A stretch of DNA of 49,691 bases from Nemertoderma westbladi (lineage: Eukaryota; Xenacoelomorpha; Nemertodermatida; Nemertodermatidae). The stretch spans positions 1-49,691 of the forward strand of contig JAUCBJ010005015.1 of assembly GCA_032718475.1 (NCBI GenBank), read 5' to 3'. The notes under the pieces were generated by a model. It ran no database searches, was not told where the DNA came from, and saw nothing but the letters and a program-made list of their open reading frames with translations. Both the position numbers and the translations under genes were made by a program. Shown in pieces: positions 1 to 10,635 of this stretch (its first letter is position 1; every line of letters starts with the position of its first letter).

Positions 1-2
1 CT

Positions 3-2878
3 GCCTTGGCAGATAAGCTTTCTCTTAGCGCAGTGGGTGTTCAAGAGCACCGAATGCAGACTGGACAGACTGATGAGGTTCTGATTAAGGACATGGGGGG
101 CGGTTGGCGACTCGCCCTCGCGTCAGCAAATGATAGTGGCAATGGTGGAATTGGTCTATTGATGAATCCAACTGCACATGCAGCATTGGACAAAATAGAC
201 CAAATCTCTAACCGCATCATCCGTTGCCACTTCTCATGTTCTGGAAGACTGGCTAAGAAGTTTCCTAAGGTGGTTCTGATTGTGTGCTACTCTCCAACTA
301 GTGTTGCCCCTGTAGAGGAGGTGGAAAATTTCTACCACAATCTACAAGCAGCTACTGATGGAGTGGATCAGCATGCATTCTTAACATTCCTGGGAGACTT
401 TAATGCAAGTCTGCATCAATCACCTTCATCGCCCTGGGTCTATAGCAATAGTGTTAACCGAAATTCTGTCCATCTTCAGGATTTTATCTCTGGAAATGGA
501 TTGTTTTCGGCTGGAACCCAGTTCAAGAAGCGAACTGGAAAGCTATGGACTCATAGTGGACCCAGTGGTCACAAGTCCCAGATAGACCATATTCTGTTTC
601 GTAGGAAATACAGGAGCTCTATACAAGACTGTAATGCATTTACACTTCGACCCTTCTCCAGTGATCACCGCCTTATTGTGGCCAAGGTAAGACTTAGTCT
701 GCGTGCTAGCAGAACAACGAAATCTGCTTTGCCGCGGCATGACTGGTCCTCTCTGTTGCAACAGCCAAGTGTGAGATCCAGCTTCACACTACAGCTGAGC
801 AACAGGTATGAGGCTCTTGCCTCTGAGGCGGCAGATCACTGTGAGGGCTATACTGCCTTTACAGAAGCAGTTAAGTTAGCAGCTGCAGAAACAGTTCCTG
901 TATACCCTCGAAACAGGAAAAGGGCCCCCTGGACTGACAATAAAATTCAAAAGTGCCGAAATGACCTTCATAAGGCGCAGAAAGAGTCCCGACTCAAACA
1001 GACTACAGCGGCCAAGAATGCAGTTAAGGCTGCATCTAGGTCCCTGAACAGGCAGTACTCTGTTAATCTACAGGAGCTAATAAACCAACAGGTTGATGCC
1101 ATCAATGATGCTGACGACAGCAGGCAATCATCCCAGGCATGGAAATCGATCAATCTGCTTACTGGGCGGAAAAGCCAACCAACCACCAAGGTTAAGGCTG
1201 AATCACCAGCCGATCGCCTCAATGGTTGGAAAGCCCACTTTGAAAAGCTCCTCAATAATGACAGGGTATTGCCTGATAACTTTATAGAAGTAAAGGTGTC
1301 TGAGTCTGTACTCCCAGATATTCCCATTGGCGATATCTCCTTTGCAGAAGTGAAGGCTGCTGCAAAGAGCATTAAGACCAATCGTGCCAGTGGAGTAGAT
1401 GGTGTTCCCCCTGAGGTCTTTAAAATACCTGAGTGTTTAAAGCTCATCTATCCCATCATAGTAGACATGTACCGTACAACAAGAGTCCCACAAGAAATGA
1501 AAACAAATAAGTTGGTCCCAGTTCCCAAGAAGGGCAACCTAACACTCTATGGTTCTTTTCGGGGAATCTCATTGATCTCGATTGCTGCAAAGCTATACAA
1601 TAGGATTCTATTAAATCGCATCAGGGATCCCATTGAGAGACTGCTCCGTGGAAATCAGAATGGGTTCCGTAAAGGTCGTGGGACCATGGAGCCCATTTTG
1701 GCACTTAGAAGGATAATTGAAGAATTATCAAAAAATAAAGACAGGCATCTGGCTGTTATCTTTGTTGACTTCTTCAAGGCCTTTGATTCAGTCTCTCGCT
1801 CACGTATGTTCAGCATACTTTCATTATATGGGATTCCTGATGAAATTATTGCAGCAATCAGATCAGTATACGATGGTTCGACAACATTTGTGTCTACTGT
1901 TGACGGTGACACAGAACCATTTGAAGTGTTATGGGGCGTCCTCCAAGGAGACACACTTGCACCATTCTTGTTCATTATTGTGGTTGACTATGTTCTACGC
2001 ATGTCCTTAGATCATCATAATGATGATGGGGTGATGATAACTCCACCTACTGGCTCCAGAAGTCGAGGAAATCCTGCCAAGTACCTAACTGATCTAGACT
2101 TTGCTGATGACTTAGGAGTACTCTCAGAATCATTAGAGGGAGCCAAACGGCTCCTCAGCTCATTAGAACATGCTGCTTCTAGTGTTGGTCTTTTTATTAA
2201 CTCCAGAAAGACCAAAATTCTGACAGTTAACTTTGAAAGTCCTCAGCAAGTCTCTGATCGGATGAGCATAAGCTCAAAGGATGGTATGCTTGAGCATGTC
2301 GACGACTTCTGTTCCTGGGATCATGGATCCGGAAGTCAGGTGAGGACCTTCGAATACGTAAGGGAAAGGCATGGGCAGCCTTGAATAGGCTTTCCAGGAT
2401 TTGGAAGTCACCGAGAATTAATCGGAAACTTAAGGTCCGATTATTTAGAGCAGCAGTAGTTCCAGTACTCCTCTACGGGAGTCCATGCTGGGCTCTAACT
2501 GCTGAGGATACCAAATCTCTGGATGGCACATTCACAAGAATGCTACGCCGGATTCATTGTGTCAAGTACAATGCACACATCTCCAACCAGACATTATATA
2601 ACATTGGAGGTGTCCCATTGGTTCCCCCAAGCTTGACACTAGAACAAAATCGCCTCCGCTTTGCAGGACATTGCTTTCGCCGTGAGGACCAGCCAGTGCA
2701 TAATCTTGTACTTTGGCAGCCTCATGCAGTGAATAAGCATGGTGGACAGCCCATGACTTTCTTGAGACGCATCTTAAAGGACACTGGCCTTAAAGATGCG
2801 GATGATCTAGCAAATGTCATGGGTGATAGGGAGTTGTGGCGGTGCAATTTTGCTGACAAGCCGGCACAGCATTCTTAA
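3..2878 (+). pseudogene. LINE endonuclease-reverse transcriptase ORF with one frameshift
   Basis: The product would nick target DNA and reverse-transcribe the element RNA at the nick. Endonuclease motifs visible are QEHR near the start, FLGDFNA, and the C-terminal SSDH. The reverse transcriptase follows with FRGISLIS, NGFRKGRGT, the motif-A block VDFFKAFDS, GVLQGDTLAPFLF and the catalytic FADD (a variant of YADD). Frame 3 stays open to a stop at 2382-2384, but the C-terminal region continues from about 2315 in another frame and ends at 2878. Copy 2 has one extra base at the matching place (TGTTACCTGG there, TGTTCCTGG here, near 2313), so a single-base deletion explains the break. No other lesion was seen, so the element is young. 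There is no ATG near the left edge; the true start lies outside the window. Confidence 0.9.
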
Positions 2879-2908
2879 AAATGCAGCTGCAATGCAGCAT
2901 GCCGATCC

Positions 2909-2923
2909 TAGTAGTAGTAGTAG
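2909..2923 (+). repeat. (TAG)n tail of LINE copy 1
   Basis: Five TAG units follow the conserved GCCGATCC at the end of the LINE. The same tail appears in copy 2 (5848-5855) and, as CTA units, in copy 3 (7938-7949). A microsatellite tail in place of poly(A) is common in several LINE clades. Confidence 0.85.
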
Positions 2924-3204
2924 GGTAACTAACTAACTGAATCACAAACCGGTAACAGGAGGTAATATATGATTGATATATCAATATTGCTTCACCTTCT
3001 ACGCTACTTTGGCCTGTTACCTAATGGATGCTCTCCTGTGCCCTATCACGTGCTTTCCTCCCCCCTATTGGCTAATATCCTACTTGTCACCCTTGCACTC
3101 TCTGGGAGTGTTTCCCCTCTGCCGCTAGCCTCTACTAGCTGTGTCCCCTCCGAGGTGGTTTGACCTCTAACTTTCCTTTGTGTGTGGCTTCGGGGCTTGT
3201 GTTG
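2924..3204 (-). mobile_element. Degenerate BEL/Pao-type LTR fragment
   Basis: On the plus strand this stretch resembles the middle of the minus-oriented LTR at 20357-20890. Shared blocks include TTGGCCT-GTTAC, a pyrimidine-rich stretch with ATTGGTTAAT/ATTGGCTAAT, and GGGAGTGTTT/GGAGTGTTT in the same order. It ends next to a run of 17 C (3205-3221), where the better-preserved LTR meets its polypurine tract. I infer a 3' LTR of a related but distinct family in minus orientation, whose other end was replaced by LINE copy 1. The alignment was made by eye and identity is low. Confidence 0.5.
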
Positions 3205-3273
3205 CCCCCCCCCCCCCCCCCAAATGTTGGTTGCGATACGAGATTAATATTGCTAATCTCGTATCTCCAACAT
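3205..3273 (-). other. Polypurine tract plus bipartite hairpin beside the LTR fragment
   Basis: Seventeen C (G on the element strand) at 3205-3221 are followed by a near-perfect fold. An outer stem ATGTTGG/CCAACAT (3224-3230 with 3267-3273) encloses an inner 12-bp perfect stem GATACGAGATTA/TAATCTCGTATC (3235-3246 with 3254-3265) and a 7-nt loop. Elements A and B have a hairpin in the same place relative to their polypurine tracts. Confidence 0.6.
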
Positions 3274-3384
3274 ATTGCTAAAAATGCCACTATCCCATTT
3301 TCTGGTGGGTAATGAAGCAGAATTGAATCCGCTTACAAAATCCGCAAGATTGGAAAAGCTACAACACCACTTGAAATATATGAA

Positions 3385-4003
3385 TATATGACTGAACCAT
3401 TTGGATATGAAAGAGTGGAAAATATTCATACAATTCAAATTCCAGATGCACATATGTTGAAAAAACTAAGTCAACCTGCTTCACAAAAGACACAAGTTAC
3501 CATAGGACCATATACGGTACAATCATTAATACAACATTATTCATCATACCATCGATTGGTTCTTTTTGTGATTACAATAAGACAATTTTTTTGATGGCAT
3601 AAGGGATTAATTATTCAAAGATTTCAACTTATTCCTCAGACTGAATACCAGATGGCAGAGCAACAATTAATCCGTTATGTCCAGAAAGAGTTCTATTCTA
3701 CTGAGAAAGAATGCTGCCTGAGAGGTGGGTCAATTAGGCCAGATAGCCCAATATATCAGCTGCACCCGAGATATGATGGTGGAATACTTCGAACAGATAC
3801 AAGATTAACTAGAACTCCATTAGACTCTGATACTAAGAACCCTATTATCAATCCTGGGAAGTCACCACTAGCTCTACTCATAGTACGAAACTATCATGAA
3901 AGAAATCTACATTCAGGACAGAACTGGCTTACTGTACAGATCAGGCAGAGGTTCTTGATAACTGGGATTAATACAATAATTAGAAAGATTTTGAAGCATT
4001 GTG
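3385..4003 (+). pseudogene. BEL/Pao pol remnant: RNase H-integrase linker and H2C2 zinc-binding region
   Basis: Two reading frames together cover the segment between RNase H and the integrase core of a BEL/Pao polyprotein. The first (3388-3594) ends in the HYSSYHRL block, typical of the linker before integrase. The second (3652-4003) contains YDGGILRTDTRL, TPLDSDTKNPIINP and the zinc-binding histidines in YHERNLHSG, then a Cys at the 3' end. A frame change and stops lie between about 3594 and 3650. The second zinc-binding cysteine pair is separated from the histidines by the MITE-like insertion at 4004-4537. The strand is opposite to the LTR fragment at 2924-3204, so the two need not belong to one element. 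Confidence 0.82.
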
Positions 4004-4537
4004 GGGCGAGCCACGAAGTTGGCGGAGCCTTAGCGAATTGACACTGTTAGGGGGTGGGTCAATTTATGCAAATAGTTGTCGTCGTCGTTGTCGTCGTCGT
4101 CGTCGTCGTTGTCGTCGTCGTCGTCGTTGTCGTCGTCGTCGTCGTCGTTGTCGTCGTCGTTGTCGTCGTCGTTACGATTTTGACATGCTAATAACTTTGT
4201 CGGATTTAAACTGCCAAGTTGAAAATTTGTAGATATCAATATGAGCAAAAGTTGAGATTTTTGAGAGACTTTCAGACACCATCAGTGCAATGGTCTCCCG
4301 CTAGAGGGCCACATGTCTAAACATTTAATGCCCTCCCATTTCTTTGCTTTTAATCCGTTTAAGCTGAAACTTGGCAGATATGTATTAGACCATTAGCTGT
4401 GACTTTCAAAGGAGGCGAATCCATCTGCAGTTCTCCAGTCTGCCGCTAGAGGGCCAACGTGACTATTTGCATAAATTGACCTACCCCCTAACAGTGTCAA
4501 TTCGCTAAGGCTCTGCCAACTTCGTGCTGCGCGAAGT
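4004..4537. mobile_element. MITE-like element with about 70-bp terminal inverted repeats
   Basis: The left end (from GGGGCGAGCC) and the reverse complement of the right end share a long inverted match: CACGAAGTTGGC, then GAGCCTTAGCGAATTGACAC, then TGTTAGGGGGT and TCAATTTATGCAAATAGT. The right arm has a few extra bases at its tip. It sits exactly between the zinc-finger cysteines of a BEL/Pao integrase: TGT (Cys) precedes it and the frame resumes at TGT-CTA-TTA-TGT. A TGT on both sides may be a short target duplication. No ORF of its own. The superfamily is not assigned because the ends and target duplication are too worn. Confidence 0.78.
4076..4172. repeat. (GTC)n/(GTT)n trinucleotide microsatellite inside the MITE
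   Basis: About 97 bp of GTC units with regularly spaced GTT variants. It makes apparent Arg-rich (plus) and Asp-rich (minus) frames, which are artefacts of the repeat. Confidence 0.95.
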
Positions 4538-5018
4538 CCCCACTTCGTGTCTATTATGTAGACGCTACCTGGCACTACCACTAACTCAGAGAATGTCAGA
4601 TTTACCATCCAAGAGACTTAAGCCAAATCGACCTCCATTCAGTACCACAGGTGTAGACTGTTATGGACCATTCTCAGTGGTTCAAGCGAGGACAACTGTC
4701 AAGCGCTGGGGCGTTATTTTTACCTGTTTTAGATCAAGGGCAATATATCTAGATATAGTATATAATCAAACTGGGAATGCATTCATCAACGCGCTATGCA
4801 GGTTTGTTACACGATATGGGAATGTAAAAATGATGTATAGCGATAATGGAACAAACTTTGTAGGTGGTGAACGAGTCTTACGGGTAACTGTTTCGGAATG
4901 GTTCCAAGAATCCAATTTACGGCGATTTCAAGACCAATATGCAATAGAATGGCGTTTTCAAACTCCAGTTGCACCACACACAAGTGGTGTATGGGAACGT
5001 CAAGTAGGAATGATCTAA
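4538..5018 (+). pseudogene. BEL/Pao integrase catalytic core fragment
   Basis: This continues the pol remnant left of the MITE. It begins with the second zinc-finger cysteine pair (CLLCRRY), then the catalytic triad of a DDE integrase: Asp in GVDCYGPF, Asp in YSDNGTNFVG and Glu in GVWERQVG. The frame stops at 5016-5018, where LINE copy 2 begins, so the C-terminal part is lost. The core itself shows no internal stop. The sequence differs clearly from the integrases of elements A and B, so it is a third BEL/Pao lineage in this window. Confidence 0.88.
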
Positions 5019-5019
5019 C

Positions 5020-5855
5020 TACCTAACTGATCTAGACTTTGCTGATGACTTAGGAGTACTCTCAGAATCATTAGAGGGAGCCCAACGGCTCCTCAGCTCA
5101 TTAGAACATGCTGCTTCTAGTGTTGGTCTTTTTACAAACTCCCGAAAGACCAAAATTTTGACAGTTAACTTTGAAAGTCCTCAGCAAGTCTCTGATCAGA
5201 TGAGCATAAGCTCAAAGGATGGTATGCTTGAGCATGTAGACGACTTTTGTTACCTGGGATCATGGATCCGGAAGTCAGGTGAGGACCTTCGAATACGTAA
5301 GGGAAAGGCATGGGCCGCCTTGAATAGGCTTTCCAGGATTTGGAAGTCACCGAGAATTAATCGGAAACTTAAGGTCCGATTATTTAGATCAGCAGTAGTT
5401 CCAGTACTCATCTACGGAAGTCCATGCTGGGCTCTAACTGCTGAGGACACCAAATCTCTGGATGGCACATTCACAAGAATGCTACGCCGTGTTCATTGTG
5501 TCAAGTACAATGCACACATCTCCAACCAGACACTATATAACATTGGAGGTGTCCCATTGGTTCCCCCAAGCTTGACACTAGAACAAAATCGCCTCCGCTT
5601 TGCAGGACATTGCTTTCGCCGTGAGGACCAGCCAGTGCATAATCTTGTACTTTGGCAGCCTCATGGAGTGAATAAGCATGGTGGACAGCCCATGACTTTC
5701 TTGAGACGCATCTTAAAGGACACTGGCCTTGAAGATGCGGATGATCTAGCAAATGTCATGGGTGATAGGGAGTTGTGGCGGTGCAATTTTGTTGACAAGC
5801 CGGCACAGCATTTTTAAAAATGCAACTGCAATGCAGGATGCCGATCCTAGTAGTA
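5020..5855 (+). mobile_element. LINE copy 2, 5'-truncated
   Basis: This copy starts inside the reverse transcriptase just before the FADD block and runs to the 3' end with a short TAG tail. One frame is open from 5023 to a stop at 5815-5817, covering FADD to the C-terminus without the frameshift of copy 1. Copies 1 and 2 differ at only a few per cent of positions by eye. 5' truncation is the usual result of incomplete reverse transcription. No convincing target duplication was found, partly because the left flank is the broken integrase frame. Confidence 0.92.
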
Positions 5856-6227
5856 TGTTGATAAGTTGAATAAGATAATGCTAATGATAATGTTCTGCTT
5901 CGGACTTAGGTCCAAATGCTGTTCTTTCTGGAAGTCAGAAGTATGGAGCTAGCTTAAGAAAGGGGAGAAAAGATAAATCAGAATGTCAATGGAGATGACA
6001 GTGTTATTCTTTGGAAGCATCTCTGTGAATATATTATGATTTCTACAGGTTCCATGGATGGTTCCTGCTGAGTATGTTCTTCAAGAACTGAATGAGTCCA
6101 AAAATCAATGGCTTTAAGGGATTTGCCATAAAGTTGACAAAACCTACAAAATATACCTTTGCCACAAGGTTGCTAGGGAAGATGAATGACGATTATTTCC
6201 TGAATATTGCAAATGATAATTATGGTG
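5856..6227. other. Non-coding spacer
   Basis: A-T-rich sequence between LINE copy 2 and the long-inverted-repeat element. I see no convincing gene, repeat or continuation of the integrase frame. A short open stretch near 6050-6115 could be translated but matches nothing I recognise. Confidence 0.5.
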
Positions 6228-7380
6228 TGTTCGCGCTTTTAGAGCTTTTAGCAGTTTAACCTGCCAATTTTAGTTGTCCTCTTGTTTATAAATCGACTTT
6301 AGCCTATATCAATTACCTATAGTACTGAAGTTACATCAGCCGAAGCCAGTCCGTGCGCGACCTATCACCCACGGTTTTGGGAGACTGGATTCGGATTCCT
6401 TGAGAGTGATTGCGGTGTAGACCTACTGTATTATTCGATTGATCGCTACTATATGATCTCTGACAAATATATTTACTTTCGGGGAAATATTAACAGTTCC
6501 TTTAGGACGTGGCGCTTTAAGTATAAAAACAGAGTTATGACTTATACTATTCACAACTAGATGGCCACAGAGTTTCGTAAATAGCGCATTCTTTAGGAGA
6601 TGCTTTATTAACCTTCACACTACTTCACACTACTTCACACTACTTCGCACTGATCTGCCGACCGTCACTGAATTTGATCATATATAAGGAGGATTGCAAC
6701 TGACACACGTAGGGATTATGAAATAGAATTTAATTCACACAAAAACCACTATAATTTAAGTCGCAGTTGCTACCGGTAAACCTGTTCCTCTTACCTTCAG
6801 TAATCAAGAAGATTGGGGGTTTTATGATTATTTATCGGTATTCTCCAAATATAACAGCAATATCCATTAATATAACAACAATTAATAACAGAAGTAAAAT
6901 AATGCGGTGAACAGTCAGTATGTCAATGAGAAATGAATTGAGATGTGACAAGTATGACAATTAGTGAGTTAAGTTAAGTTGAGTTAATAGATTTACGTTC
7001 TTATTAAAAGTTCCATGTCCACAGAGAATCAGCTGATAGATGTTGTCACACCAGCTCCAATTTCTTCCCGTCGCGTAGTTGGACAAATTCAGGGCTATTT
7101 TAGAGTATTCTGCGCATTGCGGAAAAATGACTTGTTATGTCCGCAAAAGCTTTTACATGGTGCTTTGTTTAATATCAACAGAGAATGTTGGTGAATAATT
7201 GAAAGATAAATGTTGAATGTTCTTTTATGTTGTTGTTGTTATTGTGATGTGCATACCTATACTATTTACGCTAGAAGATATTGTAATTGTATTATCCCGA
7301 AAGTTAGATATTTATCTCTTGTGTTTTATTTATTCTGCCTTGATATATATAATATTGTCACTGATACCAATATAATTGAT

Positions 7381-7936
7381 ATGGATTACTCCTTGTTAAA
7401 GAATAACTCTCCGCCAGTGGCTCTTAGGATAAAAGCTCCATCGAAGACTAAACATGAACCGACACACAAGTCATCACAAAGACTCCGACTGAAGTCTACT
7501 CTCAAACGACACAAACCTCGTCTAAAGTCAAGAGGTATACCTGCCAAAGTCAACAGATGTTTGACTCGTAATCTTAACCTAAGGGGAGGGTTATCAGAAC
7601 CACCAGGCACGATTACCAGCCCTAGTAAATACAAGTATAAAATATATTCTTCCAAGTTTTAAAGAGAACCTAATCCACACCATTTACAGCCAGTGACTGC
7701 TTTGAGTGAAGATTCGGATAGATGGTATTCCGATGCCCCCGCAGATCCAACACCAGTATCAATATCCATTGATACTTCACCTTTGCAGCCCACTACATAT
7801 GAAGTCAAAACAACTGAATTAGTGTCTCGAATGCAACAAAGATCAGACCCTTTTCATATAACATCTTGGTACAATCACCAAACTTTTGAGACCTTCCGCC
7901 ACATCCAGCAGAAACGAATGATAGAAGAGAAACAAT
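7381..7936 (+). pseudogene. Orphan ORF inside the long-inverted-arm element, one internal stop
   Basis: An ATG at 7381 opens a frame to TAA at 7660-7662, and the same frame stays open to the LINE insertion at 7938, giving about 185 codons with one stop. The first 93 residues are very basic (many Lys, Arg, Ser and Pro), as in a nucleic-acid-binding protein. The second half is acidic to neutral and contains SRMQQRSDPFHITSWYNH. No known family is recognised. The T-rich leader before the ATG looks like a 5' UTR or an intron end. The C-terminus was removed or replaced by LINE copy 3. Confidence 0.45.
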
Positions 7937-7937
7937 G

Positions 7938-8128
7938 CTACTACTACTAGGATCGGCATGCTGCATTGCAGCTGCATTTTTAAAAATGCTGTGCCGGCTT
8001 ATCGACAAAATTGCACCGCCACAACTCCCTATCACCCATGACATTTGCTAGATCATCCGCATCTTCAAGTCCAGTGTCTATTAAGATGCGTCTCAAGAAA
8101 GTCATAGGCTGTCCGTGTCCACCATGCT
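7938..8128 (-). mobile_element. LINE copy 3, 3' end only
   Basis: A minus-strand copy of the last 190 bp of the LINE: CTA tail, the conserved AGGATCGGCATGC, then codons for the extreme C-terminus (DLANVMGDRELWR). It interrupts the orphan ORF and abuts the right inverted arm. Confidence 0.9.
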
Positions 8129-8762
8129 GTAAAAGCTTTTGTGGGATATAACTGGCCCTTTTGCTTCGCAATCCAGTTTCCCCCAAGGCGCTCAAATACT
8201 CTAAAAAACTCCCTAACTCAAATGATGCAAGCTACCGGCTGATTGGCTGATTTGCTGTACGTAGGGCCTCTTTGTTCGGTTCGATCAACCACTGCCGTTC
8301 TCTTTATGTATGAGCAAATTCAGTGACTGTCGGCAGATCAGTGTGCAGTTGTGCGGTACCGGTAGTGTGCAAGAGTGACTGATAACTAAGCATCTCCTAA
8401 AGAATGCGCCTTATACGTGAATCATAAGCCGTACAGTTGTGTTTAGTATAAGTCATAACTCTGTTTACATATTTGGAGCGCCACGTCCTAAAGGAACTGT
8501 TAATATTTCCCGAAAGTGAATAATATTTGTCAGAGATTATATATTAACGATCAATCGAATAATACAGTAGGCTTACACCGCAATAAGGTCAGAGCATCCG
8601 AATCCAGTCTCCCGGGTATATCCAGCGGGTGAATGATCGCGCATCGGCTGGCTTCGGCTAATGTAGTGCATCAAATACTTGTCATAGGCTAAAGTCGATT
8701 TACAAACTAAAAGACATATAAATTAGCAGGTTAAACTGCTAAAGGTCTTAAAAGCGCGAACA

Positions 8763-9060
8763 ATAACAGTTATCGCTTTCTTTATTGCAGTAAGCAATAA
8801 AGCTGAAGTACCGGTAGAACGGTAACCTGTACCGGTACCGCTGTAGGCCTATAGGCCCAACTGCCCTAACCGGTACTTCCAGTACAGGTACATCAGTATT
8901 ATTCGATTTTGATAATTATATACCGGTAGGTCTTGTTACTTAATCAGGGACTGCAGCCCTGGTTTTTTATTGAGATTTTACTTATTTCTGTCTGTTTTTA
9001 TTTATCTGTAGGTTAATATTCAGCAGAAGACGTGTAAGTCTGCTCAGATTGTTCAGATAA
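8763..9060. other. Non-coding stretch rich in ACCGGT palindromes
   Basis: No ORF. Short palindromes such as GGTACCGGTACC and TACCGGTA recur here (about 8805-8930) and again near 10345-10530 and 18885. They are probably part of dispersed satellite-like repeats. Confidence 0.45.
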
Positions 9061-9590
9061 TTGTAGGCTGGACTGTTGTCTGACTGTTGTTAGGTCTGAA
9101 GAGATTGCGGCGTGTGTAGAGTCTGTCCGATAAAGTACCAGTTAGGAACGTAGGGGCATCTTGAGTTGTAAGGTAAACCCCCTCCGAAAGAATAAGTCGT
9201 CCTACTCGGTTAGAACGCATACTAACTAACCATTTCGGAATCTGCATATACTGTAGTTTATTTAGGCTTGATAGTAGTCTGCCAGCGTTTAGTCCTTATT
9301 TGTTTGTGTAGTCTGTTCAGGTACTGTAATATTATTCCGATAATTTGTAGGCTGAATTGTTGTCTGGCTGTTGTTAGGTCTGAAGAGATTGCGGCGTGTG
9401 TAGAGTCTGTCCGATAAAGTACCAGTTAGGAACGTAGGGGCATCTTGAGTTGTAAGGTAAACCCCCTTTGAAAGAATAAGTCGTACTACTAGGTTAGAAT
9501 GCATACTAACTAACCATTTCGGAATCTGCACATACTGTAGTTTATTTAGGCTTGATAGTAGTCTGCCAGCGTTTAGTTTGTATTTTGTTT
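9061..9590. repeat. Tandem direct repeat, period about 284 bp, two copies
   Basis: TTGTAGGCTG begins a block at 9061 and again at 9345. The copies share long runs such as GTCTGAAGAGATTGCGGCG and AACCATTTCGGAATCTGCA with few differences. A partial third start follows at about 9570. Short minus-strand frames in each copy mirror one another and are not taken as genes. Confidence 0.85.
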
Positions 9591-10305
9591 GAGTATTCTG
9601 TACGGGTAGCGTAATATTTATTATTCAGAGTTTATGCGATTATTCGCAACATTCACAACCCCGAGTTTATTCCTACAGTAATTGTGCTTGTTATACATAC
9701 CGTTATAGTTAAATTAACCCCGGTACTACACGGGCTGCTTGGCGTAGGTAAAGACGGGTGATTTTGTGCCCCAGTCACTCTAGCAGATACCGTGGTTCTT
9801 TTAGCTGTTCAAGTATATTTAACTGCTGGTTATTTGTTATACAAGTACTTGTACCTAATTTAGGGTTTAGTGTACAGTGCTTTCCGAAAGTAATTAGTGT
9901 GTAGGCAGTATATTTGTGTTGTAAAGTGGTTAATAGGCACGTTGGTTCTGGTAGACCGCGGTAATTAACTTCTAGGTAGGAACACTCCGTGAAACATAAT
10001 GTAGTACTTATAGCGTTAGTGTCCAATAAGTAGCACCGCACTGAGAGCCTTCCAGGCTCTCACTCCTTCTCAGAAATAATAACATTTATTTCAAATATTG
10101 TAACAAAACCCCTCATACGGGTATATATATAATAAATCAACTCAAATAGATTTATAAACTAGTAGGCCTGTCATACAACAATTAGGTCTTAATATCAGTT
10201 GGACTACTGCTTAAATAACGGTAATAAAGTAAATTAAAGTAACTAAGTAACCCTAAAATTTCAGAAATTCAATTATTCCAAAATAATTGACATACTGGTA
10301 TCTGC
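9591..10305. other. Non-coding stretch upstream of the gag-like gene
   Basis: A-T-rich sequence. One minus-strand frame of 88 codons (9775-10041) has no recognisable domain and no supporting context. Nothing else can be supported. Confidence 0.45.
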
Positions 10306-10540
10306 AATAAGCTTGATATATATCTATATATTTGCGCTGAAATTATATACCGGCATTCTGTAATTAATTCTAGTCTATAATTATACTTATATACTATAAG
10401 TATAAGCTGTATACCGGTATTCACGATAGGCTTATTATTTATTTATATATATTTGTGCTGAAATCATACCGGTATTCTGTGACAAACCTAGTCTGCAATA
10501 ATATTTATATATACTATAAGTGTATACCGGTATTCTAATA
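10306..10540. repeat. A-T-rich tandem repeat with TACCGGTATTC cores
   Basis: Blocks containing TATATATTTGYGCTGAAAT, ATACCGGYATTCTGT and TATACTATAAGT follow each other twice in the same order with small indels. It lies just upstream of the gag-like ORF pair and could be a degenerate leader or LTR part, but no LTR ends were found. Confidence 0.65.
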
Positions 10541-10635
10541 TATTGTAATTAATTACTAGGCTAACAGTCATACTGAATTACTAGACTTGCTTTAACTGTA
10601 ACTATAGCAGTAGGCATTCAACTGTATAACCAAAT

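Larger units (their letters stand above)
1..2923 (+). mobile_element. Non-LTR retrotransposon (LINE), copy 1, 5' end beyond window
   Basis: This is the longest of three LINE copies in the window. The reading frame is already open at the left edge, so the 5' UTR and the first endonuclease residues are missing. It encodes an APE-type endonuclease followed by reverse transcriptase and ends in a very short 3' UTR with a TAG trinucleotide tail, a layout known for RTE-like and related LINEs. The clade is inferred from layout only. Copy 2 (5020-5855) and copy 3 (7938-8128, minus) match its 3' end almost base for base, which suggests recent amplification of one family. Confidence 0.93.
6228..8762. 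mobile_element. Element with long terminal inverted arms
   Basis: The left arm (6228-7154) begins TGTTCGCGCTTTT, and its inverted partner (8131-8762) ends with the reverse complement. Blocks match in order: AGCAGTTTAACCTGC, AAATCGACTTTAGCCTAT, GGAGACTGGATTCGGAT, GTGGCGCT, AGTTATGACTTATACTA, TAGGAGATGC, ATCTGCCGAC-GTCACTGAATTTG and AAAAGCTTTT. The left arm has extra sequence near 6700-7020. Arms of 600-900 bp around a small coding centre recall long-TIR DNA transposons or fold-back elements, but no transposase is present and no target duplication was identified. It could also be two inverted copies of one repeat. Confidence 0.68.

Noticed and set aside
3205-3221. Homopolymer C/G runs here and at 15517, 28830, 31430, 38858 and 48800 as possible assembly errors
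   Set aside because: Several are explained as polypurine tracts or slippage sites. Assembly error in run length cannot be excluded but is not a feature.
4030-4248. Arg-rich and Asp-rich frames over the GTC microsatellite
   Set aside because: Both are direct translations of a trinucleotide repeat inside a MITE-like element, with no other coding sign.
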